NCBI GenBank assembly: GCA_013823135.1
Contig: PNLP01000002.1
Span: forward strand, 186,001 to 250,000
Origin: Planctomycetaceae bacterium
GTDB taxonomy: Bacteria; Planctomycetota; Planctomycetia; Gemmatales; Gemmataceae
Direction: 5' to 3'
DNA: 64,000 bases
In this document: positions 35,100 through 42,702 of the stretch, in pieces
Position numbering within the stretch: position 1 is the stretch's first letter
Layout: every line of letters starts with the position of its first letter
Notes under the pieces: generated by a model
Databases searched by the model: none
Told to the model about the DNA's origin: nothing
The model's input: only the letters and a program-made list of their open reading frames with translations
Translations under genes and position numbers: made by a program

Positions 35100-35642
35100 C
35101 TACTCGAAGAACTTCTTCACTTCCACAGAGAACCCCGGCAGAACATCGGGAAGTGTGAGGGCATCACTCGGCCCAAAACGGCGCGGTAGCTGGTCTGCTG
35201 AGAACAGGCCCGCAGTCTTGTGGTCTGGATCAAGAACAAGGACAACCTTCACACCGGCGGTAACGTACTCAGTGGCCTTGCAAAGCATCTCCGCGATGCT
35301 GTCGAGTGGTCCTCGCACTTCAACAACGATCTCTGGTGGAGTCAGGATCAGGTCGGGCATCGGTTTGGGAATCGCGTCCCGCCGCCAGATCACTAAATCA
35401 CCACCGCGAACGCTATCGGGGTCTCGACCGGTGAGTACGAAGGTATCGTTCGAACACGCGACCCATGTTCGAGAGTGTTCAATCGCGTTCGCAAACTCGA
35501 AGCACACGTTCGCACAAATGAACCCGACCCGGCCGCCCGTTGGGTGAGTCGGCTGCATCCGACCACGAACGAGTTCCAGGTTGTCGCGATTTTGAGTGGC
35601 GAACTCCTCAGCCGTCATTAGTGGTTCGACGGGCGCATTCAT
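35100..35642 (-). CDS. Uma2 family protein, predicted PD-(D/E)XK endonuclease (180 aa), copy 2
   Basis: The same fold family as 33030-33578. Landmarks are MTAEEFATQ, LELVRGRM, RGGDLVIW, PPEIVVEVRGPLD with the expected acidic core, and LVLDPDHKTAG. The end LTLPDVLPGFSVEVKKFFE matches copy 1. The start at 35642 (MNAPVEPLM) has AGGAG 6 nt upstream. It lies 68 nt upstream of the ligase gene on the same strand and is the first gene of the cassette. Between the end motifs the two copies are quite divergent, so a recent tandem duplication is unlikely. Confidence 0.9.
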   Translation of the reverse strand: MNAPVEPLMTAEEFATQNRDNLELVRGRMQPTHPTGGRVGFICANVCFEFANAIEHSRTWVACSNDTFVLTGRDPDSVRGGDLVIWRRDAIPKPMPDLILTPPEIVVEVRGPLDSIAEMLCKATEYVTAGVKVVLVLDPDHKTAGLFSADQLPRRFGPSDALTLPDVLPGFSVEVKKFFE

Positions 35643-35771
35643 CGCGTTCTCCTGTTCCACGACAGTTTACCACACACGAAATCTTCACCGCCAGACGGAG
35701 CGAGAACCCGTGAAAGCGCTCGGTAACTCGGTAGGTATAGGACTGGGACACGTCACGCAGAGGAACCACCC

Positions 35772-36788
35772 ATGTCGATTCGTGCGTATGCGGCACACGC
35801 CCCGAAGGGCGAATTGAAGCCGTTCGAGTACGAACCCGGACCGCTCGGCGACGAGCAGGTCGAGATCGCTGTGAGCCACTGTGGGATTTGCCACTCGGAC
35901 CTATCGATGCTCGACAACGACTGGGGGATGACCGGCTACCCGCTCGTTCCTGGGCACGAAGTTGTCGGAACTGTCTCCGCAGCGGGCAGTCGCGTGAAGA
36001 CCCTGAAGCCGGGCGACCGTGTTGGCCTCGGGTGGTACTCGAAGAGCTGCATGACGTGCCGGCAATGTATGCGCGGCGACCACAACCTGTGCCCGACCGC
36101 TGAGCAGACGATCGTCGGTCGGCACGGCGGATTCGCGAACAAGGTGCGGGCCAGCGCCGAGTGGGCAACTCCACTTCCAACGGGAATCGACCCGGTGAAA
36201 GCCGGGCCGTTGTTCTGTGGCGGCATCACCGTGTTCAACCCACTGGTGCAGTTCGACGTGAAGCCGACCCATCGCGTTGGTGTTGTGGGTATCGGTGGCC
36301 TCGGGCACCTGGCGTTGCAGTTTTGCAACAAGTGGGGCTGCGAGGTGATCGCGTTCTCGTCGTCGGCCGGGAAATCCGACGAAGCGAAGAAACTCGGAGC
36401 GCATCACGTCGTGAACTCGAAGGACGACGCGGCGATGGCGAAACTCGCCGGTTCGCTCGACCTGATTCTCGTGACGGTGAACGTGTCGCTGAACTGGCCG
36501 GTGTACATCAACGCACTCGCCCCGCGTGGGCGAATCCACTTCGTTGGCGCAGTCGCAGAACCGGTTCCCATTGTGGCATTCCAGATGATCATGGCGCAGC
36601 GTTCGCTCTCCGGTTCACCACTCGGAAGCCCCACGACCACGGCCGACATGCTCGCCTTCGCGGCCCGGCACAACATCGCGCCGGTGACCGAGTTGTACCC
36701 CATGTCGAAGGTGAACGAAGCGCTCGATCACCTTCGCGCCGGCAAGGCCCGCTATCGGATCGTGCTGGAGAACGACTTCAAGGCTTAG
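35772..36788 (+). CDS. Zinc-dependent NADP alcohol dehydrogenase, CAD/YahK type (338 aa)
   Basis: Reduces aldehydes or oxidises alcohols with NAD(P). The catalytic zinc site is seen in CGICHSDLS and GHEVVGTV, with the third ligand expected in the later cysteine. The structural zinc site is [15 protein letters not shown]. The Rossmann loop [18 protein letters not shown] suits NADP. This is the cinnamyl-alcohol-dehydrogenase-like subgroup that acts on a broad range of aldehydes. It is followed by a nitroreductase on the same strand, with a repeat element filling the 102-nt gap. Confidence 0.94.
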   Translation: MSIRAYAAHAPKGELKPFEYEPGPLGDEQVEIAVSHCGICHSDLSMLDNDWGMTGYPLVPGHEVVGTVSAAGSRVKTLKPGDRVGLGWYSKSCMTCRQCMRGDHNLCPTAEQTIVGRHGGFANKVRASAEWATPLPTGIDPVKAGPLFCGGITVFNPLVQFDVKPTHRVGVVGIGGLGHLALQFCNKWGCEVIAFSSSAGKSDEAKKLGAHHVVNSKDDAAMAKLAGSLDLILVTVNVSLNWPVYINALAPRGRIHFVGAVAEPVPIVAFQMIMAQRSLSGSPLGSPTTTADMLAFAARHNIAPVTELYPMSKVNEALDHLRAGKARYRIVLENDFKA

Positions 36789-36797
36789 AGGGTTGTT

Positions 36798-36848
36798 GTC
36801 GGTTGGTAGTTGTGGGTTGTTTGTTTCGACCCACAACTACCAACCGAC
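36798..36848. repeat. Inverted repeat of GTTGTGGG / CCCACAAC type
   Basis: A perfect 19-nt stem (36798-36816 with 36830-36848) with a 13-nt loop, followed by degenerate ACCAAC / CACAACCCAC repeats that run to the nitroreductase start at 36891. It fills the whole gap after the alcohol dehydrogenase. Confidence 0.8.
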
Positions 36849-36890
36849 GCACACCAACAACCAATCACCCACTCACAACCCACAACACAC

Positions 36891-37538
36891 ATGCATCCCG
36901 TTTCTCCCGATACCGTTCTCGCTCAGTTGCAGTGGCGATACGCGACCAAGAAGTTCGACGCCACACGGAAGATCGCGCCGGAACTGTGGGCCAAACTCGA
37001 ACAGGCTACCGTGCTGTCGCCGTCGTCGTTCGGGCTGCAACTCTGGAAGTTCGTCGTCGTCACGAACCCCGAAGTGCGTCAGAAGCTGCATCCGGTTTCA
37101 TGGAACCAGCCGCAGATCCTCGATGCCTCGCACCTCGTGGTGTTCGCGGCGAAGAACCCGCCGAAAGCCACCGACGTGGAACGCCATATTGCTCGCATCG
37201 CCGAAGTTCGCGGCGTGGAACTGACATCGCTCGACCCGCTCAAGGATCGGATACTGGGCACGGTATCGAGGATGACCGAGAAGGATGCGCACAACTGGGC
37301 GGCGCGGCAGTGCTACATCGCGCTTGGCGTGTTCCTTTCGACGTGTGCGCTCGCGGGAGTCGATGCGTGCCCAATGGAAGGTTTCCAGCCCGAGAAGTAC
37401 GACGAAATCCTTGGGCTGAAGGCGAAGGGGTACGGCTCGGTTGTCATCGCGACCGCAGGGTATCGCCACCCCGATGACCCCGCGGCGAAACTCCCCAAGG
37501 CGCGGTTCGCCCTGAATGATGTGATCGAACACGTGTGA
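36891..37538 (+). CDS. NAD(P)H-dependent nitroreductase family protein (215 aa)
   Basis: An FMN enzyme of the NfsB/YdjA class. The N-terminal WRYATKKFD is the phosphate-binding signature, LSPSSFGLQLWKFVVV lies at the dimer/FMN interface, and GFQPEKYDEILGLKAKGYGSVVIATAGYRHPDD is the C-terminal FMN loop. The start at 36891 is the only one that excludes the repeat, yet no purine-rich ribosome site precedes it because the upstream bases are repeat-derived CA-rich sequence. Translation may use a leaderless or non-SD mechanism. Confidence 0.93.
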   Translation: MHPVSPDTVLAQLQWRYATKKFDATRKIAPELWAKLEQATVLSPSSFGLQLWKFVVVTNPEVRQKLHPVSWNQPQILDASHLVVFAAKNPPKATDVERHIARIAEVRGVELTSLDPLKDRILGTVSRMTEKDAHNWAARQCYIALGVFLSTCALAGVDACPMEGFQPEKYDEILGLKAKGYGSVVIATAGYRHPDDPAAKLPKARFALNDVIEHV

Positions 37539-37547
37539 TCTCTGGAG

Positions 37548-37564
37548 CCGCCCCGTTGGGGCGG
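37548..37564. terminator. Hairpin after nitroreductase
   Basis: Perfect 7-bp stem CCGCCCC / GGGGCGG with GTT loop, 9 nt past the stop. It is probably a terminator before the PQQ-like gene; there is no U tract. Confidence 0.5.
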
Positions 37565-37607
37565 TTGTTCACGAATCCTCTCCGTTCCTGTTTCACGAGA
37601 TGAATAC

Positions 37608-39011
37608 ATGATGCGAATCGTGTTATCGCTGTGCGTGCTGAGTCTATCCACTTCGCTCTCCGCAGGAGATTGGCCGCAGTTCCGCGGGCCGGGTGGTTCG
37701 GGCGTCGCGGACGATCAGAAGCCACCGGTGAAGTTCGGGCCGAAAGAGAACCTCGCGTGGAAAGTCGCCGTGCCGCCGGGCGCTTCGTCGCCCATCGTCG
37801 TCGGTGAGAAGATCATCTTCACGGCGTTCGAGAACGACAAACTGTTCACGATCTGCTACTCCGCAACCGATGGCAAGGAACTCTGGCGGGCCGACGCCAA
37901 GGCCAAGCAAATCGAGCCGTTCCACCCGATCCACGGGAGCCCGGCCGCGTCCACTCCGGTGAGCGACGGGAAGCGAGTCGTGTCGTACTTCGGCTCGTGC
38001 GGGTTGATCTGCCACGACCTCGAAGGGAAGGAACTGTGGAAGTTTGAACTCCCCATGGCCGTGACGAACAACGAGTTCGGCACCGGCACTTCGCCGATTC
38101 TCGCGGACGGTTTGGTGCTGCTGGCTCGCGACCTGTCCAAGGACTCGGCAGTGTATGGGATCGACCTCGCAACGGGATCGCAGAAGTGGAAGACCGACCG
38201 GAAGGTGCCGACCGCTTACAGCACGCCGGTGGTGTGGGCCGACGGCGAAAAGAAGGTGCTCGTCGTGCCTGGGGCGTTGTCGCTGACGGGGTACGACGCG
38301 CAAACCGGCAAAGAAGTGTGGGCGCTGGACAAAATGTCGGCCGTTGCGTGCACAACACCCGTTGTGTACAAGGACACACTCGTGCATTCCTCCTGGGCAC
38401 CGGGCGGGGCCGACTTCAAGCTCCCCACTTTCGATGACATCCTGAAGGGAGCCGGGGATGAGAAACTTGGTCACATCACCAAGGCCGGCGCTGCCAAGAC
38501 GCCGTTCAAGGACTTCTTCGACAACAATGACCTGAACAAGGACGGGAAGATCACCCGTGAGGAGTGGGATACCCTGGCCAAGACCCTGGCCGGCGGGCAG
38601 AACCGCGCCGTGGCTCTGAAGGCAGGTGGCAAGCTGGAACTGGCGTGGTCGTACACCAAGGGGTTGCCATATGTCCCGAGCCCGATCGTGTATCGCGACC
38701 GCTTCTATCTGTTGAAGGATGGCCCGCAGATGACATGCCTCGATGCGAAGACTGGCAAACCCGTCTTCGAGGGGGAGCGTGTGAACAAGGCGGGGCCGAT
38801 GGTTTACGCATCACCCGTGGCCGCGAACGGGCACATCTACCTTTCGGGTCTCGATGGCACGGTCGCGGTGATGGTTGCGGGTGAAGACGCTCCGGATGTG
38901 ATCCACGCGGTGAAGCTGGGCGAACCTGTCCGGGCGACACCGGCGATTGCCCACGACACGCTGTATGTGCGAAGCGACAAGTTCCTGTATGCGTTCAAGG
39001 CAACGAAGTGA
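37608..39011 (+). CDS. Secreted PQQ-like beta-propeller with EF-hand insert (467 aa)
   Basis: Signal peptide at 1-20 (MMRIVLSLCVLSLSTSLSAG). The mature protein starts DWPQFRGPGGSG, the standard opening of planctomycete PQQ-like propellers. Blade motifs recur: YSATDGKELWR, HDLEGKELWKF, DLATGSQKWK, DAQTGKEVW, DAKTGKPVF. Around residues 305-320 a canonical EF-hand loop is inserted between blades, with Asp308, Asn310, Asp312, Thr316 and Glu319. No PQQ-binding residues of true dehydrogenases are evident, so a structural or binding role is more likely than redox catalysis. It stands alone. Confidence 0.9.
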   Translation: MMRIVLSLCVLSLSTSLSAGDWPQFRGPGGSGVADDQKPPVKFGPKENLAWKVAVPPGASSPIVVGEKIIFTAFENDKLFTICYSATDGKELWRADAKAKQIEPFHPIHGSPAASTPVSDGKRVVSYFGSCGLICHDLEGKELWKFELPMAVTNNEFGTGTSPILADGLVLLARDLSKDSAVYGIDLATGSQKWKTDRKVPTAYSTPVVWADGEKKVLVVPGALSLTGYDAQTGKEVWALDKMSAVACTTPVVYKDTLVHSSWAPGGADFKLPTFDDILKGAGDEKLGHITKAGAAKTPFKDFFDNNDLNKDGKITREEWDTLAKTLAGGQNRAVALKAGGKLELAWSYTKGLPYVPSPIVYRDRFYLLKDGPQMTCLDAKTGKPVFEGERVNKAGPMVYASPVAANGHIYLSGLDGTVAVMVAGEDAPDVIHAVKLGEPVRATPAIAHDTLYVRSDKFLYAFKATK

Positions 39012-39025
39012 TTCGCGTTTCGTGA

Positions 39026-39052
39026 AGCGTCAGCCCCAGCGGGGCTGACGCT
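39026..39052. terminator. Hairpin between convergent PQQ-like and VOC genes
   Basis: Perfect 12-bp stem AGCGTCAGCCCC / GGGGCTGACGCT with AGC loop, in the 50-nt convergent gap, so probably bidirectional. It shares the CCCC-AGC-GGGG core with 16462-16480 and 28992-29010. Confidence 0.65.
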
Positions 39053-39061
39053 AAACATCGC

Positions 39062-39481
39062 TCACGCGGCTTTCCGAAGTGGGTGGGCGAACGACCACTC
39101 GTGCCCGAACGGGTCGGTGATCTTCCCGTAGCGGTCGCCCCAGAACATATCCATCGCGGGCTGTTTCACGGTAGCCCCTGCCGACGCGGCTTTCGCAATC
39201 GCCGCATCGCAATCCGCCACATCCAGGTGCAGCGTCACGGGCGTCGGCGTCCCCGGTTTTGGTGCCAACGCGACACCCCCACAATATTCCGGGAAGTCGT
39301 CGCACAGGAACAACGCCGCATCGCCAATCTTCAGTTCAACGTGCATCAACCGCGTGCCGTCTTCCGCCGGGATTCGGGCCACTTCGACTGCACCCAGCGC
39401 GGACTTGTAGAACTCGACTGCCTTCGCGGCTCCGTTCACCACGAGATGTGGAACCAACCCATGCTTTGCGCGCACTGCCAT
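39062..39481 (-). CDS. VOC family protein, PhnB-like glyoxalase fold (139 aa)
   Basis: A vicinal-oxygen-chelate fold protein. LVPHLVVNGAAKAVEFYKSALGA opens the first beta-alpha-beta-beta-beta unit, HVELKIGDAALFLCDDFPEY follows, and MFWGDRYGKITDPFGHEWSFAHP is the PhnB-type ending. The usual function (metal-dependent isomerase, dioxygenase or antibiotic-binding) cannot be deduced. The start at 39481 (MAVRAKHG) is supported by GGGGAG. It is a single gene with a 242-nt gap upstream in which only a short hairpin (GGGTGC / GCACCC) is visible. Confidence 0.9.
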   Translation of the reverse strand: MAVRAKHGLVPHLVVNGAAKAVEFYKSALGAVEVARIPAEDGTRLMHVELKIGDAALFLCDDFPEYCGGVALAPKPGTPTPVTLHLDVADCDAAIAKAASAGATVKQPAMDMFWGDRYGKITDPFGHEWSFAHPLRKAA

Positions 39482-39723
39482 GCCATTCTCCCCTTTCACA
39501 AAATACCACCCGCTTGATACCGCACCGGGGTACGGGGCGCAAGGTCGGTTGTGGGAAAATGATGGCCTTGCGTTCAGTTATGAACATCGGTCCTGAATCA
39601 GCGAAACGTGAGCAATTCTGGTCGAAGTGATTGCGGAATTTGGCTTTGTGCGGAATTGCGGATGTGGGGTGCTTGGGCACCCCGGTGAAAGGGGATTATC
39701 TGGAAATCATCCTCCCGCACTCG

Positions 39724-40581
39724 TCACGGCAGGTTTACGGTCTTTCCGTCGTTTGTCTGAATCAGGTTGCTCAATTCTGCCGGGGTAAGATTCATCGGCA
39801 GGAACCGTGCGGTGCCATCGGCAAAGAGGGCGCAGAACCCGTTGCTGAACACGCCACCGCCCAGCTTGGGTGGCGAACCCGGCGTGAACGCCAGTTCGTC
39901 GGGCTTCGTCCAGATCACAGGATCGTAGGCTTCCGCGACCAGCAACGTGTTCGATGACCCATCCGGGATGGTGGCCAGGCTCATCGCCGTGACTGTTGCG
40001 CCAGCGGCGAACATCCTCGTTGGCGGCGGCATTACCGTGTCCTTTCCGCTGAACGAGCGGTAGAAGGTGTAGCCGAACGTGTTCATGTTCGACGGCGCGT
40101 AGATCTTGGGCATCTTCACGATGAGCTTCTTGTTGTGCTCGCTATCCCATGGTTCGTCGAGCTTGAACTCCTTGTAGAGATTCTCTTGCTCAAGGAACGG
40201 AAGCAATGCGACTCGCCAGCTCAGGCCAACCTTCCCGTTCTTGTCCGCGATGCCGGTCGGGATGTTCTGGAACGTGTCGTTGGCGTTCTGGAACCCGAGG
40301 CCGATCTGCTTCAGGTTCGTGAGATGTGCATCGCGGGCCGCTGCAACCGTGACGGCCAGCGAGAACAGCGGCTTCTGCGCTGGAGGGTTCGGCAGCGACG
40401 GATCGGTCAGGACTCCGGGGTTGGTTCCCGTTCCTGGGTTCTGGCCGGGTTGTGGTTTGGGGCCGGGGACCGGGGCCGGCGTCGAATCGGGGACGGTTGC
40501 GGTGGGCTTCTTGCCGCACGCCGGCAACGTGAGCAAAACTGCTGCGAGAAGAGGAATGAGGCCGGAGAAGCGCTTCAACAT
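39724..40581 (-). CDS. DUF1559-like lipoprotein (285 aa)
   Basis: The start at 40581 (MLKRFSGLIPLLAAVLLTLPAC) makes a lipoprotein signal with Cys after LPA and has GGAGG upstream. After a 60-residue Pro/Gly linker comes a DUF1559-like core: AHLTNLKQIGLGFQNANDTF, SWRVALLPFLEQENLYKEF, DGSSNTLLVAEAYDPVIWTKPDEL and FALFADGTARFLP-like C-terminus. Typical DUF1559 proteins in Planctomycetes start with a type IV prepilin-like signal; this one instead has a lipid anchor and keeps only the globular part. It is followed by the GDPD gene on the other side of a 60-nt gap. Confidence 0.88.
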   Translation of the reverse strand: MLKRFSGLIPLLAAVLLTLPACGKKPTATVPDSTPAPVPGPKPQPGQNPGTGTNPGVLTDPSLPNPPAQKPLFSLAVTVAAARDAHLTNLKQIGLGFQNANDTFQNIPTGIADKNGKVGLSWRVALLPFLEQENLYKEFKLDEPWDSEHNKKLIVKMPKIYAPSNMNTFGYTFYRSFSGKDTVMPPPTRMFAAGATVTAMSLATIPDGSSNTLLVAEAYDPVIWTKPDELAFTPGSPPKLGGGVFSNGFCALFADGTARFLPMNLTPAELSNLIQTNDGKTVNLP

Positions 40582-40641
40582 TGGTGGAACCTCCGGAAGT
40601 AGATTGGGCATCGGACAGCGTATCAACGCAACTCGCCGGCG

Positions 40642-41466
40642 TCATTTCTTCACACGCCAACTCACCCGGCACTCCAGCGGGTAATCGGTCAGCATCGCAT
40701 CGACTCCTGCCTCGCGACCCTTCGCCCAGTTCGCCGGTTCGTTCCCCATGACCAGCGTTCCAACAAGGAACACCCGTTTCCCTGCGTCGTGAACCTTCTT
40801 CACGTCATCCGCTGTGGGAATAAATCGCACATAGACCCACGTTGCGGTCTTGTCCTCGATCGCAGCGGCGAGTTTCTCCGCAGTGGGGCACAGCACGGCA
40901 CACGTCGCTGGAGTCTTCGCATGGTCGCGGCTTGCGGTCAGGAGTTTCGTCCGCACCTCTTCGCTTTCGATCGTGATGCCGATGAACACGAGTTGTTTCA
41001 GTACGCCATACTTCTGGGCGAGGATCACCACATCTTCCTCGCAACCGGGTTCCTTGAGATCGATTGCCACGAGGAGCGAAGTCGCCTTGCGTTCCTTGAG
41101 CAGCGAGAAGAATTCTTCCAACGCTGGCACCCGTTCGCCGGCGAACGCGGGGTCGAACTTCTTCCCGGCGTCGAGTTGGCGGACTTCGCGAAACGACAGG
41201 TCGCCGACCTTCCCTTTGCCGTCGGTGGTGCGGTCGAGTGTGGGGTCGTGGAGGCAAACCAGTTGCCCGTCTCGCGTGCGGCGAACGTCGAGCTCGACGC
41301 CGATTCGCAGGTCGATGCACGCGTTGAACGTGGCGAGTGTTTCTTCGGGAGCGTGCGTGGGGATCCCTCGATGCCCGACGACGAGCGGGTCGGCGGCCCT
41401 GGCGAACGGTGACGGTAAGAACACGGTTCCAAACGTGACTGCGAGTGCGAACAACACGCGAGGCAT
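40642..41466 (-). CDS. Exported glycerophosphodiester phosphodiesterase family protein (274 aa)
   Basis: Hydrolyses glycerophosphodiesters to glycerol 3-phosphate and an alcohol. A signal peptide covers about 1-23. The TIM-barrel active site shows GHRGIPTHAPEETLATF, ELDVRRTRDGQLVCLHDPTLDRTTDGKG, and VDAMLTDYPLE at the end, matching the GDPD catalytic His pair and metal-binding acids. It has a GAGGAACTCTCC site before MPRVLF. The gene begins 10 nt after the YkgJ stop, so it is probably in one transcript with it. Confidence 0.94.
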   Translation of the reverse strand: MPRVLFALAVTFGTVFLPSPFARAADPLVVGHRGIPTHAPEETLATFNACIDLRIGVELDVRRTRDGQLVCLHDPTLDRTTDGKGKVGDLSFREVRQLDAGKKFDPAFAGERVPALEEFFSLLKERKATSLLVAIDLKEPGCEEDVVILAQKYGVLKQLVFIGITIESEEVRTKLLTASRDHAKTPATCAVLCPTAEKLAAAIEDKTATWVYVRFIPTADDVKKVHDAGKRVFLVGTLVMGNEPANWAKGREAGVDAMLTDYPLECRVSWRVKK

Positions 41467-41476
41467 GGAGAGTTCC

Positions 41477-41908
41477 TCACATCTTGATGATCTTGAGCCG
41501 ACGACTGATCTCTTCGACGGGAATGACATCACCTTTACCCGTACCAGGACAGACGGCGCGGGTGTTTTCCCAATCTTCGGGCGTGGCGACGTTGCTATCC
41601 CAGAATGGCCAGGTGCGGCACTGCGGCGGCCGCACAGAGTAGATGGTACAACCCTTCTTGGTGTCCCAGAACGTGCAGTCGCCGTTGTCTCGTTCGCGGA
41701 GGGTGATTCGACCGCGTGCCTTGCGTGAATACAGTTCGCGGACTTCACGCAATGGCTGCCCGAGGAACGCGGCGATCGCCGCGAGTTCATCTTCAGTGAC
41801 CCAGACGTAGCCAGGGTCACCGGTGCAACACTTGCCGCAACGGGTGCACTCGAACGCGAGTCCGTCCGCATACCAGGGTTCGTCGCTCGATTTGTTCTGC
41901 TCGCTCAC
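41477..41908 (-). CDS. YkgJ family cysteine-cluster protein (143 aa)
   Basis: A small putative metal- or Fe-S-binding protein. Cysteines appear as FECTRCGKCCTGDPGYVWV, DCTFWDTKKGCTIYSVRPPQCRTWPFW and AVCPGTGKGD, the CxxCGxCC...C...C pattern of the YkgJ/UPF0153 family. The start is set at a GTG (41908) with GGAGG 5 nt upstream; the open frame continues into the 44-nt inverted-repeat element upstream but would only encode repeat sequence there. Its role is unknown. It is followed after 10 nt by the GDPD gene. Confidence 0.9.
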   Translation of the reverse strand: MSEQNKSSDEPWYADGLAFECTRCGKCCTGDPGYVWVTEDELAAIAAFLGQPLREVRELYSRKARGRITLRERDNGDCTFWDTKKGCTIYSVRPPQCRTWPFWDSNVATPEDWENTRAVCPGTGKGDVIPVEEISRRLKIIKM

Positions 41909-41942
41909 ATTCACCTCCGGGGATACGGAGGATTGTAGCCGA

Positions 41943-42042
41943 CTTGGCGAGCGGGGGTGCGTAAGCCCCCCGAGTCTTGGTCTTTGATGAGCGAAAAGCA
42001 AAGACCAAGACTCGGGGGGCTTACGCACCCCCGCTCGCCAAG
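41943..42042. repeat. GGCGAGC-ended inverted repeat with 44-nt perfect arms
   Basis: Arms 41943-41986 and 41999-42042 are exact complements over 44 nt with a 12-nt loop. The outer half is the same family as 18130-18205 and 18941-19023. The right arm ends 1 nt before the stop of the 2OG-Fe oxygenase gene. It would form the most stable hairpin in the window. Confidence 0.92.
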
Positions 42043-42043
42043 G

Positions 42044-42658
42044 TCACAGAATGGATTGAGCGTCTTTCACGGCGGGGTGCTCCTTCAAATCTGCCCAACG
42101 GCACATCACATCCGTTCGCATGACATACTTGCGGCCATCTTCGACTGGTGCGCCGCGGTGCAGAATCTTGTGCGGGAAGACCAGTGCTTTGCCCACTTCC
42201 GGTTGCACCTGCAACACATGCTTGCCCGTCATGCCGCGGAATTCCGTGGCGCCACCCGCGATGTAGCCGTTGAGGTAGATCATGAACGTGAACGCACTGT
42301 GTTCCGTCGGCGAACGCTCGTAGCGACCATCGAAGTGCCAGTCGAATTGCTGCCCCGGATCGTAACGATAGAACCGGAAGCGTTCGTTCAGGCCAATCGG
42401 AATCCAGAAGCGTGCCCACTCCGGGAAGAACGGCTTCAACCGTTCCCATATCTCTGCCGCGAGTTGTGGATCGTCGATCATCACGCGGTCGTTGTTGCGG
42501 ATATCTTTCCGCATCACGGGACCAGCCATCGTGGTGATCGGCGCATCGCCGTAGCCGACAGATTCGGTGCGTGCGATGTACGCGGTACATTCCTCCGGTG
42601 TCAGGAAATCGTGAACGACGAACAAGTCGTCGCGTTCCGCAAGGAATTCTTTTCGCAT
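42044..42658 (-). CDS. 2-oxoglutarate/Fe(II) oxygenase, prolyl-4-hydroxylase-like (204 aa)
   Basis: Couples oxidation of 2-oxoglutarate to hydroxylation of a substrate. Iron ligands are His108 and Asp110 in DWHFDGRY and His167 in FPHKILHRGAPV; Arg181 in KYVMRTDV should bind the 2OG carboxylate. Further landmarks are LNERFRFYRYDPGQQF and AFTFMIYLNGYIAGGATEFRG. This is the P4Hc subgroup. The start at 42658 (MRKEFLAERDDLF) has GAGG upstream; the longer frame overlaps the glycosyltransferase end. The protein or small-molecule substrate is unknown. Confidence 0.94.
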   Translation of the reverse strand: MRKEFLAERDDLFVVHDFLTPEECTAYIARTESVGYGDAPITTMAGPVMRKDIRNNDRVMIDDPQLAAEIWERLKPFFPEWARFWIPIGLNERFRFYRYDPGQQFDWHFDGRYERSPTEHSAFTFMIYLNGYIAGGATEFRGMTGKHVLQVQPEVGKALVFPHKILHRGAPVEDGRKYVMRTDVMCRWADLKEHPAVKDAQSIL

Positions 42659-42702
42659 GACTGCCTCTTGGCGAGCGATGGGCATATGCCCAGTGTTCTC
42701 GA

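Noticed and set aside
41909-42028. N-terminal extension of the YkgJ-family protein
   Set aside because: It is translated from the inverted-repeat element; a GTG with GGAGG at 41908 gives a normal-length family member.
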